DNA of 8,581 bases, taken from contig QHPA01000170.1 in the NCBI GenBank assembly GCA_003218935.1, positions 1 through 8,581 of the forward strand. The letters are read 5' to 3'. Position 1 is the first letter of the stretch, and every line of letters starts with the position of its first letter. Of the stretch, positions 1 to 6,366 are shown piece by piece. The notes under the pieces were generated by a model, which did no database searches, was not told the DNA's origin, and saw only the letters and a program-made list of their open reading frames with translations. Made by a program: the position numbers and the translations under genes. Source of the stretch: Verrucomicrobiota bacterium. Its GTDB lineage: Bacteria > Verrucomicrobiota > Verrucomicrobiia > Limisphaerales > AV2.

Positions 1-1
1 G

Positions 2-1018
2 ACCATTGACCTGCTGAAGAACGCCCCGGACGTGCAGCTCAAAGTCCTGTTCAGTCCCGAGCATGGTATTCGCGGCGCGCTTGACGAAAAGGTGGGAGAC
101 AGCGCAGATGAAAAGACCGGGCTCCCGATTTACAGCCTCTACGGCACGCGGCGGAAACCCGATCCGGAGCAGCTGAAAGACCTGGACGCGCTCGTTTTCG
201 ACGTGCAGGACATCGGCTGCCGTTTCTACACTTACATTGCGACAATGGGCAATTGTCTCCAGTCGGCAGGCGAAGCGAAACTGAAATTCTTCGTGCTCGA
301 CCGCGTGGACCCGATTAACGGCGTTGGCATTGAAGGGCCTGTTTATCGTGGTGAAAGCAGCTTCACGGCGTTTCATTCCATCCCTCTGCGCATCGGCATG
401 ACGCTGGGTGAACTGGCAAAAATGTTCAACGCCGAACGTGGCTTCAACGCCAACCTCACCGTTATCCCGGCCGAAGGCTGGACACGCGAGCTGTGGTTTG
501 ACCAAACGCAACTGCCCTGGACGGATCCATCGCCCAACATGCGCAACCTGACCCAGGCGATCCTTTATCCTGGCATCGGGCTGCTCGAAACGGCAGTCTC
601 CGTCGGCCGCGGAACCGATACGCCGTTTGAAGTCGTCGGCGCGCCTTATATCGACGACGTGAAATTTGCCAGGGAGTTGAACGGCGCCGAACTGGTGGGC
701 GTGCGATTCGTCCCGATTCGATTCACCCCGACCGCAAGTATCTTCAAAGGCAAGGCCTGTCACGGCGTTTACATCCTGGTGACTGACCGCGACGCCCTCA
801 ACGCAGTGGATGTGGGCGTCACGCTGGCGCTGACGTTACAGCGGCATTATCCGAATGATTTCGCGCTGGAAAAAGTCGGACGCTTGCTCCAGCACGAGAC
901 CACCATCGCCGCCATCCAAGCCGGCAACTCATTGGCTGAAATCAAGAAGCTTTGGGCCGAGGATCTGGAGGACTTCAAAAAACGTCGCGAGAGATTTATA
1001 ATTTACCAGAGTCGGTGA
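2..1018 (+). CDS. DUF1343 / NamZ-like exo-beta-N-acetylmuramidase, 5' end missing
   Basis: The frame is open from base 2 to a TGA at 1016-1018, giving 338 visible residues; the N-terminus, including any signal peptide, lies outside the window. Family signatures are visible in order: SPEHGIRG near the start, FDVQDIGCRFYTY around visible residues 66-78, DRVDPINGVGIEGP, SPNMRNLTQAILYPGIGLLE, and GRGTDTPFEVVGAPYID. The end, RRERFIIYQ, matches the usual RxxyLlY-like finish, so the C-terminus looks complete. The DUF1343 family includes NamZ of Bacillus subtilis (CAZy GH171), which removes MurNAc from the non-reducing end of peptidoglycan fragments during cell-wall recycling; members are often exported or lipoproteins. 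The function here is inferred from family membership. No clear terminator follows. An 8-bp direct repeat (TAGTCTTA at 1050-1057 and 1063-1070) lies just downstream. The gene has no evident link to the signalling genes beyond the tRNA. Confidence 0.9.
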   Translation, partial: TIDLLKNAPDVQLKVLFSPEHGIRGALDEKVGDSADEKTGLPIYSLYGTRRKPDPEQLKDLDALVFDVQDIGCRFYTYIATMGNCLQSAGEAKLKFFVLDRVDPINGVGIEGPVYRGESSFTAFHSIPLRIGMTLGELAKMFNAERGFNANLTVIPAEGWTRELWFDQTQLPWTDPSPNMRNLTQAILYPGIGLLETAVSVGRGTDTPFEVVGAPYIDDVKFARELNGAELVGVRFVPIRFTPTASIFKGKACHGVYILVTDRDALNAVDVGVTLALTLQRHYPNDFALEKVGRLLQHETTIAAIQAGNSLAEIKKLWAEDLEDFKKRRERFIIYQSR

Positions 1019-1133
1019 TCTTTCACGACATCCCTGACATCAATGGATTTAGTCTTACCAGATAGTCTTAGTGCGATTAGGATAAAAGTTCCTTTGAATC
1101 GAAACATGCTGGCTAACGAACGTTTGTGAGAAC

Positions 1134-1208
1134 TGGTGGGTCGGGTGGGACTCGAACCCACGACCAACGGCTTAAAAGGCCGCTGCTCTACCACTGAGCT
1201 ACCAACCC
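1134..1208 (-). tRNA. tRNA-Lys (anticodon TTT)
   Basis: Read on the minus strand, the 75-nt sequence folds into a full cloverleaf. The acceptor stem GGGTTGG pairs with CCGACCC (one T-G pair). The D arm is GCTC/GAGC. The anticodon stem GCGGC/GCCGT encloses the loop CTTTTAA with anticodon TTT, and the T arm GTGGG/CCCAC encloses TTCGAGT. The discriminator base is A73 and the CCA end is encoded at 1136-1134. It stands alone and convergent to the upstream muramidase gene. Confidence 0.96.
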
Positions 1209-1327
1209 AACAAACGAGGGGGGCGCAAAAGCTAATCAACGCGTCCGGCCGGCGCAAGGGATAATTTGCCCGCTCCATGAACCGGCAGCGCCAATTCATG
1301 AGAGCCTTTTGAGCGAAGGGCGTTTGT

Positions 1328-1365
1328 TCAAGACCAGACGGAGTGCAGCAGCGCGGTGGTCTTGA
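1328..1365. repeat. intergenic hairpin, 9-bp arms
   Basis: TCAAGACCA (1328-1336) and TGGTCTTGA (1357-1365) are perfect reverse complements around a 20-nt loop that contains GACGG and GCAGCGCG. No T-tract follows, so it is not a standard terminator. The loop resembles that of the hairpin at 6688-6726, suggesting a small dispersed repeat family. Confidence 0.6.
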
Positions 1366-1463
1366 GCCATGAGCGACTGAAAATCGGTGGTAGTAACGTG
1401 ATCGGGCCGGCGCTGAGCGGCTCGCCATTCCATGAAGAGGCTGTTGGCATTTTTCAGGAAAAT

Positions 1464-1566
1464 CTCTCCCCGCGAGGAACAGCGGGAGAGAGCTGGAGAG
1501 AGGGGAAACTGATGAAAACAGCCTCCTCTCCCCGGCCCTCTCCTTCCTCTTTTGGGGAGGAGAGGG
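1464..1566. repeat. CTCTCC-rich paired hairpins, probable dispersed intergenic repeat
   Basis: Two hairpins lie side by side. The first pairs CTCTCCC (1464-1470) with GGGAGAG (1484-1490), extended by GC/GC next to an 8-nt loop after a bulged C. The second pairs 1536-1547 with 1555-1566, 12 bp with one T-G wobble and a 7-nt loop rich in T. The stretch between is purine/pyrimidine biased (GAGAGAGG, then CCTCCTCTCCCC). From general experience such elements recur between genes in Verrucomicrobia and Planctomycetes; only this copy can be seen here. Confidence 0.55.
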
Positions 1567-1618
1567 AGCGGGTAGTTAACCCACAATGAAAACCAGAATC
1601 CTGAGCCACAAAAAGCAC

Positions 1619-1655
1619 AAAAGCCGCATTTGTCTTAGGCCTTTTGCGGCTTTTT
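1619..1655 (+). terminator. rho-independent terminator-like hairpin
   Basis: AAAAGCCGCA (1619-1628) pairs perfectly with TGCGGCTTTT (1645-1654) around a 16-nt loop and is followed by T at 1655, giving a TTTTT run. The A-rich left flank gives a partial T-run on the minus strand as well, so it could act both ways. No gene clearly feeds into it on either strand; it may simply insulate the kinase gene from upstream transcription. Confidence 0.55.
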
Positions 1656-1673
1656 ATGGGCGTCTTAACCTCG

Positions 1674-1714
1674 CCAAATTGTCGGTAGTGGGTCGACCCA
1701 CTACCAAATTGTCG
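1674..1714. repeat. 22-bp perfect palindrome inside an 11-bp direct repeat
   Basis: Bases 1684-1705 form a perfect palindrome: arm GGTAGTGGG, centre TCGA, arm CCCACTACC. As RNA it would be a 9-bp stem with a TCGA tetraloop. Its edges overlap the direct repeat CCAAATTGTCG, at 1674-1684 and again at 1704-1714, spaced 30 bp start to start. It sits about 107 bp before the kinase start codon. It could be an operator, an insertion footprint with target duplication, or a copy of a dispersed palindrome; the sequence alone does not decide. Confidence 0.75.
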
Positions 1715-1730
1715 TGCATCCAGCGGTTTT

Positions 1731-1751
1731 CCTGATAAAGTGTAAATCAGG
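1731..1751. promoter_or_regulatory. operator-like dyad upstream of the hybrid kinase
   Basis: CCTGAT (1731-1736) and ATCAGG (1746-1751) are reverse complements separated by an A/T-rich 9-nt spacer, about 60 bp before the ATG at 1812. Position and symmetry would suit a dimeric repressor or activator site, but a 6-bp dyad can occur by chance. Confidence 0.25.
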
Positions 1752-1811
1752 CGCGCCGGCACAAAACAAGGCGTTGCTGGTTCCTGAAGTTTTGACACTA
1801 CTTTGAAATCA

Positions 1812-2552
1812 ATGACCGACAATTTGCGCATCCTGATTCTGGAAGACCTGGCCGAGGACGCAGAATTGCTCCAACGCGAACTGCGTCGGAGCAAAATCAA
1901 TTTCACCGCACGGCATGTCGCATCCAAGGCGGATTATTTGAAGGGATTGGATGAAAGCGCGCCCGACGTGATTCTCTCCGATTACAGTTTGCCCGACTTC
2001 GACGGCATGCAGGCTCTGCGTCTGGCGCAGGAGCGCGCGCCCCAGGTTCCCTTCATCATGGTGACGGGCACGATCAGTGAGGAGACCGCCGTCGAGTGCA
2101 TGAAGGCGGGCGCAGTGGATTACGTGCTCAAGGAGCACATCGGCCGGATTGGATCAGCGATCCAGATCGCGCTGGAAAAGAAACAGGCGGAGGCGAAACT
2201 GCGCGAGAGCGAAGAACTCCTGCGGCTGATCACGGACAATGTCACGGACCTGATCGCGATTCTCGATCTGCAGGGAAAACGGCTGTACAACAGCGCCTCT
2301 TACGGAGAAATTCTCGGGAACCCTCAGTCCCTTCGCGGCACGAGTTCGTTCAAGGAAATTCATCCGGACGACGTGGCCACCATCAAGCGCGTTTTTGAAG
2401 AAACGGTGCGCACCGGCATGGGAAAACGAGGTGAACCGCGACCAGAAGGAAAACGTGGACAAGGTGCTCGTCGTTTCGCGCGATGTCACCGAGCGCAAGC
2501 GGGCCGAGGAGGAGCTGCGCCGGAGCGAGGAGCGGTTTCGGGCGTTGATTGA
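1812..2552 (+). CDS. Hybrid sensor kinase, N-terminal part (REC-PAS), frameshifted
   Basis: ATG 1812 is preferred over the in-frame TTG 1803 because the receiver domain begins at once; neither has a good Shine-Dalgarno site. Residues 1-120 are a CheY-like receiver with acidic pair E11/D12, phospho-acceptor D57 (LSDYSLPDFDGM), T85 and K107. A helical linker (about 121-135) leads to a PAS domain (about 133-200) with ITDNVTDLIAILDLQG, HPDDVATIK and RVFEETVRTG. After G204 (bases 2421-2423) the frame gives an Arg/Gly-rich tail ending at 2552 that resembles no PAS sequence. The expected PAS end appears in the next frame (NRDQKENVDKVLVVSRDVTER). The true gene therefore probably runs 1812-4356 as one REC-PAS-PAS-PAS-HisKA-HATPase-REC protein. 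In the sequence as given, this part is a truncated REC-PAS protein without kinase activity. Confidence 0.8.
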   Translation: MTDNLRILILEDLAEDAELLQRELRRSKINFTARHVASKADYLKGLDESAPDVILSDYSLPDFDGMQALRLAQERAPQVPFIMVTGTISEETAVECMKAGAVDYVLKEHIGRIGSAIQIALEKKQAEAKLRESEELLRLITDNVTDLIAILDLQGKRLYNSASYGEILGNPQSLRGTSSFKEIHPDDVATIKRVFEETVRTGMGKRGEPRPEGKRGQGARRFARCHRAQAGRGGAAPERGAVSGVD

Positions 2553-4356
2553 AAACAGCTCGGACGCCATCGCGCTGCTGAGTCCGTCAGGTGTTGTGCT
2601 CTACGCGGGACCATCGACCGAGCGGGTCATGGGTTACCGCAACCAGGAATTCGTGGGTCGCCGCTTTTTCGATTTGATTCATCCGGAAGACGCGGAGCGG
2701 ACGATGAGTCTGGTGGGCGGATTGGCGCAGAAGGCGGGCCACACGGTGCGGATTGAATGCCGGATTCGGCACCAGGACGGTTCGTGGCGATGGACCGAAG
2801 GCGCGGCCAAAAATCTGCTCGGCGAGCCCGGGGTACAGGCCATAGTGGTGAATTATCGCGACATTACCGAGCGCAAAACGGCCGAAGCAGAAATTCAGAA
2901 GCTGGCTGCCTTCCCGCTCTACAGCCCGAATCCGGTTCTCGAATTATCCGCCGACGGTACGCTGACCTATTTCAACGACGCGGCCCAACAGGCAGCGCGT
3001 CCTTTGGGCAAGAATCATCCGCGCGAGATTTTGCCGTCGGGCGTGAAGGAGATTATCAAGGTCTGCCTGAGCACGGGCAAGAGCACGACCGGTCTTGAAT
3101 TCGCGCTGGAAGGGCGGACGCTCTCCTGGTCGTTCTTTCCGATTCTGGTGAGTCAAGTTGTGCAGTGCTACGCCTTTGACATCACGGAGCGGCTCACTTT
3201 GGAAGCGCAATTGCGGCAGTCACAAAAAATGGAGTCGGTGGGCCAGCTCGCGGCCGGGGTGGCACATGATTTCAACAACATCCTCACGATCATACAAGGG
3301 CACGCCGAGTTGCTCCTGGCGGAGGAGACGACGTCGCCCCACACCCTGGAGGGACTGAAGCAGATTTCCAGCGCGGCCGGGCGCGCGGCGAATCTGACCC
3401 GGCAACTGCTGACCTTCAGCCGCCGGCAGGTGATGCAGCCGAAAATCCTCGATTTGAACGAAGTTGTTGGCGCCGTCACAAATGTGCTGAACCGCCTCCT
3501 GGGAGAGCAGATTACGCTGCAGTGCAATTATGCGGCGAACCTGCCGCCGGTGTTGGCTGACCTGGGCATGATGGAGCAACTCATCACGAACCTGGCGGTC
3601 AACGCGCGCGACGCGATGCTGGGAGGCGGGCGACTGATTATCAGCACGTTTGCGACAGAAATCGACGACGGATACGCGGAGGGTCACCCGGAGGCTCGGG
3701 CCGGGCATTTCGTGTGCCTGGGTGTCAGCGACACTGGCACAGGCATGGATGAGGCGACGCTGAATCACATTTTTGAACCTTTCTTCACCACCAAAGAGGC
3801 AGGCAAAGGAACCGGGCTCGGTCTGGCGACCGTGTATGGGACGGTGAAGCTGCACAACGGCTGGGTCGAAGTGGAAAGCCGGCTGGGGATGGGATCCACG
3901 TTCACTGTCTTCCTGCCCGCGGGCAAAGCTGATGCGCAGGCCGGGCCGGAGTTGGCGGAAAAGTCGTTCGTGCGCGGTGGCAACGAGTCTATTCTGGTGG
4001 TGGAGGACGAGACAGCCTTGCGCGGCCTGATGCGAGGGGTGCTGCAGCATTACGGTTATCATGTACTGGAGGCGGCGACGGGGAACGAAGCGCTCAAGGT
4101 GTGGGAGAAGAACGCGGCGAAAATTGATTTGCTGGTGACCGACATGGTCCTGCCGGACGGGGCGGGCGGCAACGATCTGGCCAGAGCGATGCAAAAGGAA
4201 AAGCCGCTACTGCGAGTTGTCTTCACGAGCGGATACAGTTTGGAACTGGGCGACGGGGAATGCGGTTTGCAGGAAGGATTGAACTTTCTCCAAAAACCGT
4301 TCCAACCACTTGCGCTTGCGCGAACGGTGCGCTGCTGCCTCGATAACGCCCGGTAA
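2395..4356 (+). CDS. Hybrid sensor kinase, C-terminal part (PAS-PAS-HisKA-HATPase-REC)
   Basis: The frame opens with a TTG at 2395, but only sequence from about 2422 resembles protein. A restart at GTG 2455, preceded by AGAAGGA, is possible. Numbering from 2395: the end of the broken PAS (12-36, SRDVTER), a complete PAS (about 44-160, ending DITERK), a second, weaker PAS (about 167-265, ending DITERL), and HisKA with the phospho-acceptor H291 in GVAHDFNNIL (NtrB-like, HPK4-type H box). The ATPase domain has N box NLAVNARDAM (399-408), G1 DTGTGM, F box FEPFFTTK and G2 GKGTGLGLATVYG. A C-terminal receiver (about 532-650) has E537/D538, D583 (TDMVLPDG), T611 and K634. All catalytic residues are present and no membrane segment is seen, so this would be a soluble hybrid kinase passing phosphate from H291 to D583 and possibly onward. 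TAA at 4354-4356 ends it; no T-tract terminator follows. Confidence 0.88.
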   Translation: MKKRCAPAWENEVNRDQKENVDKVLVVSRDVTERKRAEEELRRSEERFRALIENSSDAIALLSPSGVVLYAGPSTERVMGYRNQEFVGRRFFDLIHPEDAERTMSLVGGLAQKAGHTVRIECRIRHQDGSWRWTEGAAKNLLGEPGVQAIVVNYRDITERKTAEAEIQKLAAFPLYSPNPVLELSADGTLTYFNDAAQQAARPLGKNHPREILPSGVKEIIKVCLSTGKSTTGLEFALEGRTLSWSFFPILVSQVVQCYAFDITERLTLEAQLRQSQKMESVGQLAAGVAHDFNNILTIIQGHAELLLAEETTSPHTLEGLKQISSAAGRAANLTRQLLTFSRRQVMQPKILDLNEVVGAVTNVLNRLLGEQITLQCNYAANLPPVLADLGMMEQLITNLAVNARDAMLGGGRLIISTFATEIDDGYAEGHPEARAGHFVCLGVSDTGTGMDEATLNHIFEPFFTTKEAGKGTGLGLATVYGTVKLHNGWVEVESRLGMGSTFTVFLPAGKADAQAGPELAEKSFVRGGNESILVVEDETALRGLMRGVLQHYGYHVLEAATGNEALKVWEKNAAKIDLLVTDMVLPDGAGGNDLARAMQKEKPLLRVVFTSGYSLELGDGECGLQEGLNFLQKPFQPLALARTVRCCLDNAR

Positions 4357-4630
4357 CAGCAGCCCTCGCGGCTGACCGTTGGCGGGCAGGAACTTGTCCG
4401 CAGAAAAGCTTTCACTGCCCGAAAAATTTATTGTTGGTCAACCCGCTGCGCGTGTCATAACGTCTGCTGGAAAATGAGACGCTTTATGGCTGATGATGAC
4501 GGGAAAAGTCTGAAGTTCCGCGCCCCGGTCGCCGGGGGGCAAAGGGCGTCACTCCTTCGTTCCACGACCGAGAGGCGAAGCGAAGTTGTTGGCCGTTGGA
4601 CTTGCGAAGCTAAAATTGTGCGGTCTTGTT
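4357..4630. other. intergenic spacer with weak hairpins
   Basis: Three small inverted repeats are visible: CAGCC/GGCTG (4360-4374), CGGGCAG/CTGCCCG (4383-4389 with 4415-4421, 25-nt loop, followed by AAAAATTT), and CCCCGG-TCG-CCGGGG (4523-4537). None has a T-tract, so no terminator is called. An open stretch from ATG 4474 to TGA 4653 (59 codons) runs into the next gene in another frame and looks like chance. Confidence 0.4.
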
Positions 4631-5731
4631 ATGGCGAAGATTCTGGTCATTGATGATGACGCCTCGCTGCGAGAAGTGATCCAGATGGCTTTGGAGCACG
4701 CCGGTTTTGAGGTGATCGAGGCCGACAATGGCGCCATCGGCGTCCAAAACGCCTGCGCCCAGTTGCCTGATCTCATCTTGTGCGACGTGCGGATGGAAAA
4801 AATGGACGGATATCGGACGCTGGCCGCGTTGCGCCAGGACACCGTCACCGCTCCCATACCCGTCATCCTGATGACGGGCCAGGCGGATACGGCCGGCATG
4901 CGGCAAGGAATGGAACTGGGCGCGGACGATTATCTTTCGAAGCCGTTTACCGTGCCGCAGTTGCTCGCGGCCGTGAACGCGCGGCTCAAGAAGAATCAAA
5001 CCGTTCGGGAATTGGCGGAACGGAAACTGGCTGACCTGCGGGCCAACATCAGCCTGGCGCTGCCGCACGAGTTGCTGACGCCCCTCAACGGCATTCTGGG
5101 TTTCACGGACATCCTCATCACGGACCACTCTCATTTGCAGCCGGACGAAATCGTCTCGATGTCCGAGGCGATCCGCGATTCGGCCAAGCGACTGCATCGG
5201 TTGATCGAGAACTTTCTGATTTTCGCGCAGATTGAGTTGTTGCAGGCCGACCAGTTACAGGCGTTGCGCGAGGGGCAGACGCTGGACCTGCGGAAGCCGA
5301 TTGAGCGCGTGGCTCAGGTGCGCGCCGGCCGGGCGGGACGAGCGGAGGATCTTGTCCTGGAATTGTGCGAAGCTTCGGCGGCCATTACCGAGGATTACTT
5401 CACCAAAATTGTCGATGAGCTGCTGGAAAATGCCTTCAAGTTCTCCACCCTGGGCAGCCCGGTGCAGGTGCAGAGTGTGACCGGCAACGGTACTTTCGTC
5501 TTGCGCATCGCCGATCAGGGGCGTGGCATGAAGTCCGAACACATTGCCGAAGTCGGCGCTTACATGCAGTTTGAACGGAAGATTTACGAACAACAGGGGT
5601 CCGGTTTGGGGCTGACGATCGCCAAACGGCTGACGGAATTGCACGGGGGCGAGTTGAGCATCCAAAGCGAACTCGGCATTGGCACGACCGTCGAAGTCAC
5701 ACTGCCCTGCCTGACGGTAAATCAGTCGTGA
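4631..5731 (+). CDS. REC-HisKA-HATPase histidine kinase (single hybrid, no sensor domain)
   Basis: ATG 4631 is chosen over the upstream in-frame TTG 4586 because MAKILVIDDD is the exact start expected of a receiver; there is no strong ribosome binding site. The 366-residue protein has a receiver (1-120: D8-D10, phospho-acceptor D52 in LCDVRMEKMDG, T82, K104), a short coiled linker (about 121-138), a HisKA dimerisation helix pair with H146 in LPHELLTPLNGILGF, and an HATPase domain with N box DELLENAFKF (262-271), G1 DQGRGM (295-300) and G2 GSGLGL (323-328). In the H box, Leu replaces the usual Arg after HEL. With the receiver first and no PAS, GAF or membrane segment, its input is presumably phosphorylation by another kinase at D52. 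The stop TGA overlaps the GTG of the next gene, so the two are almost certainly co-translated and probably partners. Confidence 0.92.
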   Translation: MAKILVIDDDASLREVIQMALEHAGFEVIEADNGAIGVQNACAQLPDLILCDVRMEKMDGYRTLAALRQDTVTAPIPVILMTGQADTAGMRQGMELGADDYLSKPFTVPQLLAAVNARLKKNQTVRELAERKLADLRANISLALPHELLTPLNGILGFTDILITDHSHLQPDEIVSMSEAIRDSAKRLHRLIENFLIFAQIELLQADQLQALREGQTLDLRKPIERVAQVRAGRAGRAEDLVLELCEASAAITEDYFTKIVDELLENAFKFSTLGSPVQVQSVTGNGTFVLRIADQGRGMKSEHIAEVGAYMQFERKIYEQQGSGLGLTIAKRLTELHGGELSIQSELGIGTTVEVTLPCLTVNQS

Positions 5732-6366
5732 GAATTTTAATAGCCGATGACGACCGGGTTTCCCGGCGATTGCTGGAAGCGGGACTGCTCAAGGCCGGCC
5801 ACGAGGTGATTCCGGCCGAAGACGGCGAGCAGGCCTGGGAGGCGCTGCAAAAGGACCCGACCATCCCGCTGGCCATTCTGGACTGGAACATGCCTCGCTT
5901 CACCGGGCCGGAAATTTGCCAGCGGGCGCGCCAGATCAAAACCGACCAGCCGCCCTACCTGATCCTTCTGACTTCGCGCGACGCTCGTCAAGACATCGTC
6001 TCCGGCCTGCAAGCCGGGGCCAACGATTACGTGACCAAACCGTTCGATTTTGACGAACTGCGCGCCCGTGTGCAGGTGGGCGAACGCGTGGTCCAGTTGC
6101 AGAGCACGCTGGCCAACCGCGTGAAGGAACTGGAGGATGCGTTGGCGAGTGTGAAGATGCTGCAAGGGCTGCTGCCCATCTGTCTCTACTGCAAAAAAAT
6201 TCGCGACGACCGCAACTACTGGCAACAACTTGACAAATATGTCGCGGATCACACCGAAGCCAAGTTCAGCCACGGCATTTGTCCCGAGTGTTACGAGCAA
6301 GTGGTCAAGCCGCAGTTGGACCAATACCTTGATTCCGGAGGCCGGAGGCCGGAGGCAAAGGGTTAA
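5728..6366 (+). CDS. Response regulator with C-terminal CxxC...HGICPxC putative zinc domain
   Basis: The GTG start at 5728 overlaps the previous stop by four bases (GTGA), indicating translational coupling; RILIADDD follows directly, as expected for a receiver. The receiver (1-120) has D7-D9, phospho-acceptor D52 (ILDWNMPRFTG), T82 (LLTSRD) and K104. A helix of about 25 residues (118-145, ANRVKELEDALASVKML) leads to a short module at about 147-190: LPICLYCKKIRDD, a YW...YV helix, and FSHGICPECYE. Cys152, Cys155, Cys185 and Cys188, with His182 nearby, could bind a metal such as zinc. This KKIRDD/HGICPEC tail recurs on many bacterial receiver and PAS proteins, but I know of no proven role. There is no DNA-binding domain, so the output is probably protein-protein or metal/redox linked. 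The most likely phosphate donor is the kinase encoded just upstream. The last residues are encoded by a 7-bp tandem repeat. Confidence 0.9.
   Translation: MRILIADDDRVSRRLLEAGLLKAGHEVIPAEDGEQAWEALQKDPTIPLAILDWNMPRFTGPEICQRARQIKTDQPPYLILLTSRDARQDIVSGLQAGANDYVTKPFDFDELRARVQVGERVVQLQSTLANRVKELEDALASVKMLQGLLPICLYCKKIRDDRNYWQQLDKYVADHTEAKFSHGICPECYEQVVKPQLDQYLDSGGRRPEAKG
6335..6355 (+). repeat. three tandem copies of CCGGAGG at the gene's 3' end
   Basis: CCGGAGG occurs three times head to tail (6335-6341, 6342-6348, 6349-6355), encoding the end of the response regulator just before its TAA (6364-6366). As the unit is 7 bp, gain or loss of a copy would change the frame, but only of the last few residues. 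Confidence 0.8.

Larger units (their letters stand above)
1209..1811. other. gene-free intergenic region rich in inverted repeats
   Basis: No convincing gene lies between the tRNA and the hybrid kinase. The open frames here (for example + strand 1356-1589) have low-complexity or tRNA-overlapping translations resembling no family I know. Instead there is a chain of structured elements, annotated separately: a hairpin at 1328-1365, CTCTCC-rich hairpins at 1464-1566, a terminator-like hairpin at 1619-1654, a palindrome within a direct repeat at 1674-1714, and a dyad at 1731-1751. Any tRNA promoter should lie just above 1208 on the minus strand, but I see no good consensus boxes. Confidence 0.6.

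Noticed and set aside
1136..1143. GTGGGTCG shared by the tRNA-Lys 3' end and the palindrome at 1684-1705, suggesting a tRNA-derived attachment site
   Set aside because: Only 8 bp match, with no integrase gene or longer duplication of the tRNA end.
1003..1428. minus-strand frame of 141 codons
   Set aside because: It runs straight through the tRNA-Lys gene, so it cannot be a normal coding sequence.
1792..1797. TTGACA, a perfect sigma-70 -35 hexamer
   Set aside because: The matching -10 position would fall inside the coding sequence after ATG 1812 and has no TATAAT-like hexamer.
2415..2460. programmed +1 ribosomal frameshift joining the two kinase halves
   Set aside because: No slippery site or stimulator is evident, and frameshifting would not replace the roughly 18 PAS residues that seem absent.
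3220..4194. 324-codon open frame on the minus strand inside the kinase gene
   Set aside because: It is the shadow of a strongly conserved HisKA/HATPase/REC coding region, rich in Arg, His and Gln, with no recognisable domain.
4474..4653. 59-codon frame before the receiver-kinase, a possible leader peptide
   Set aside because: No ribosome binding site or attenuator structure; its end overlaps the real gene in another frame.
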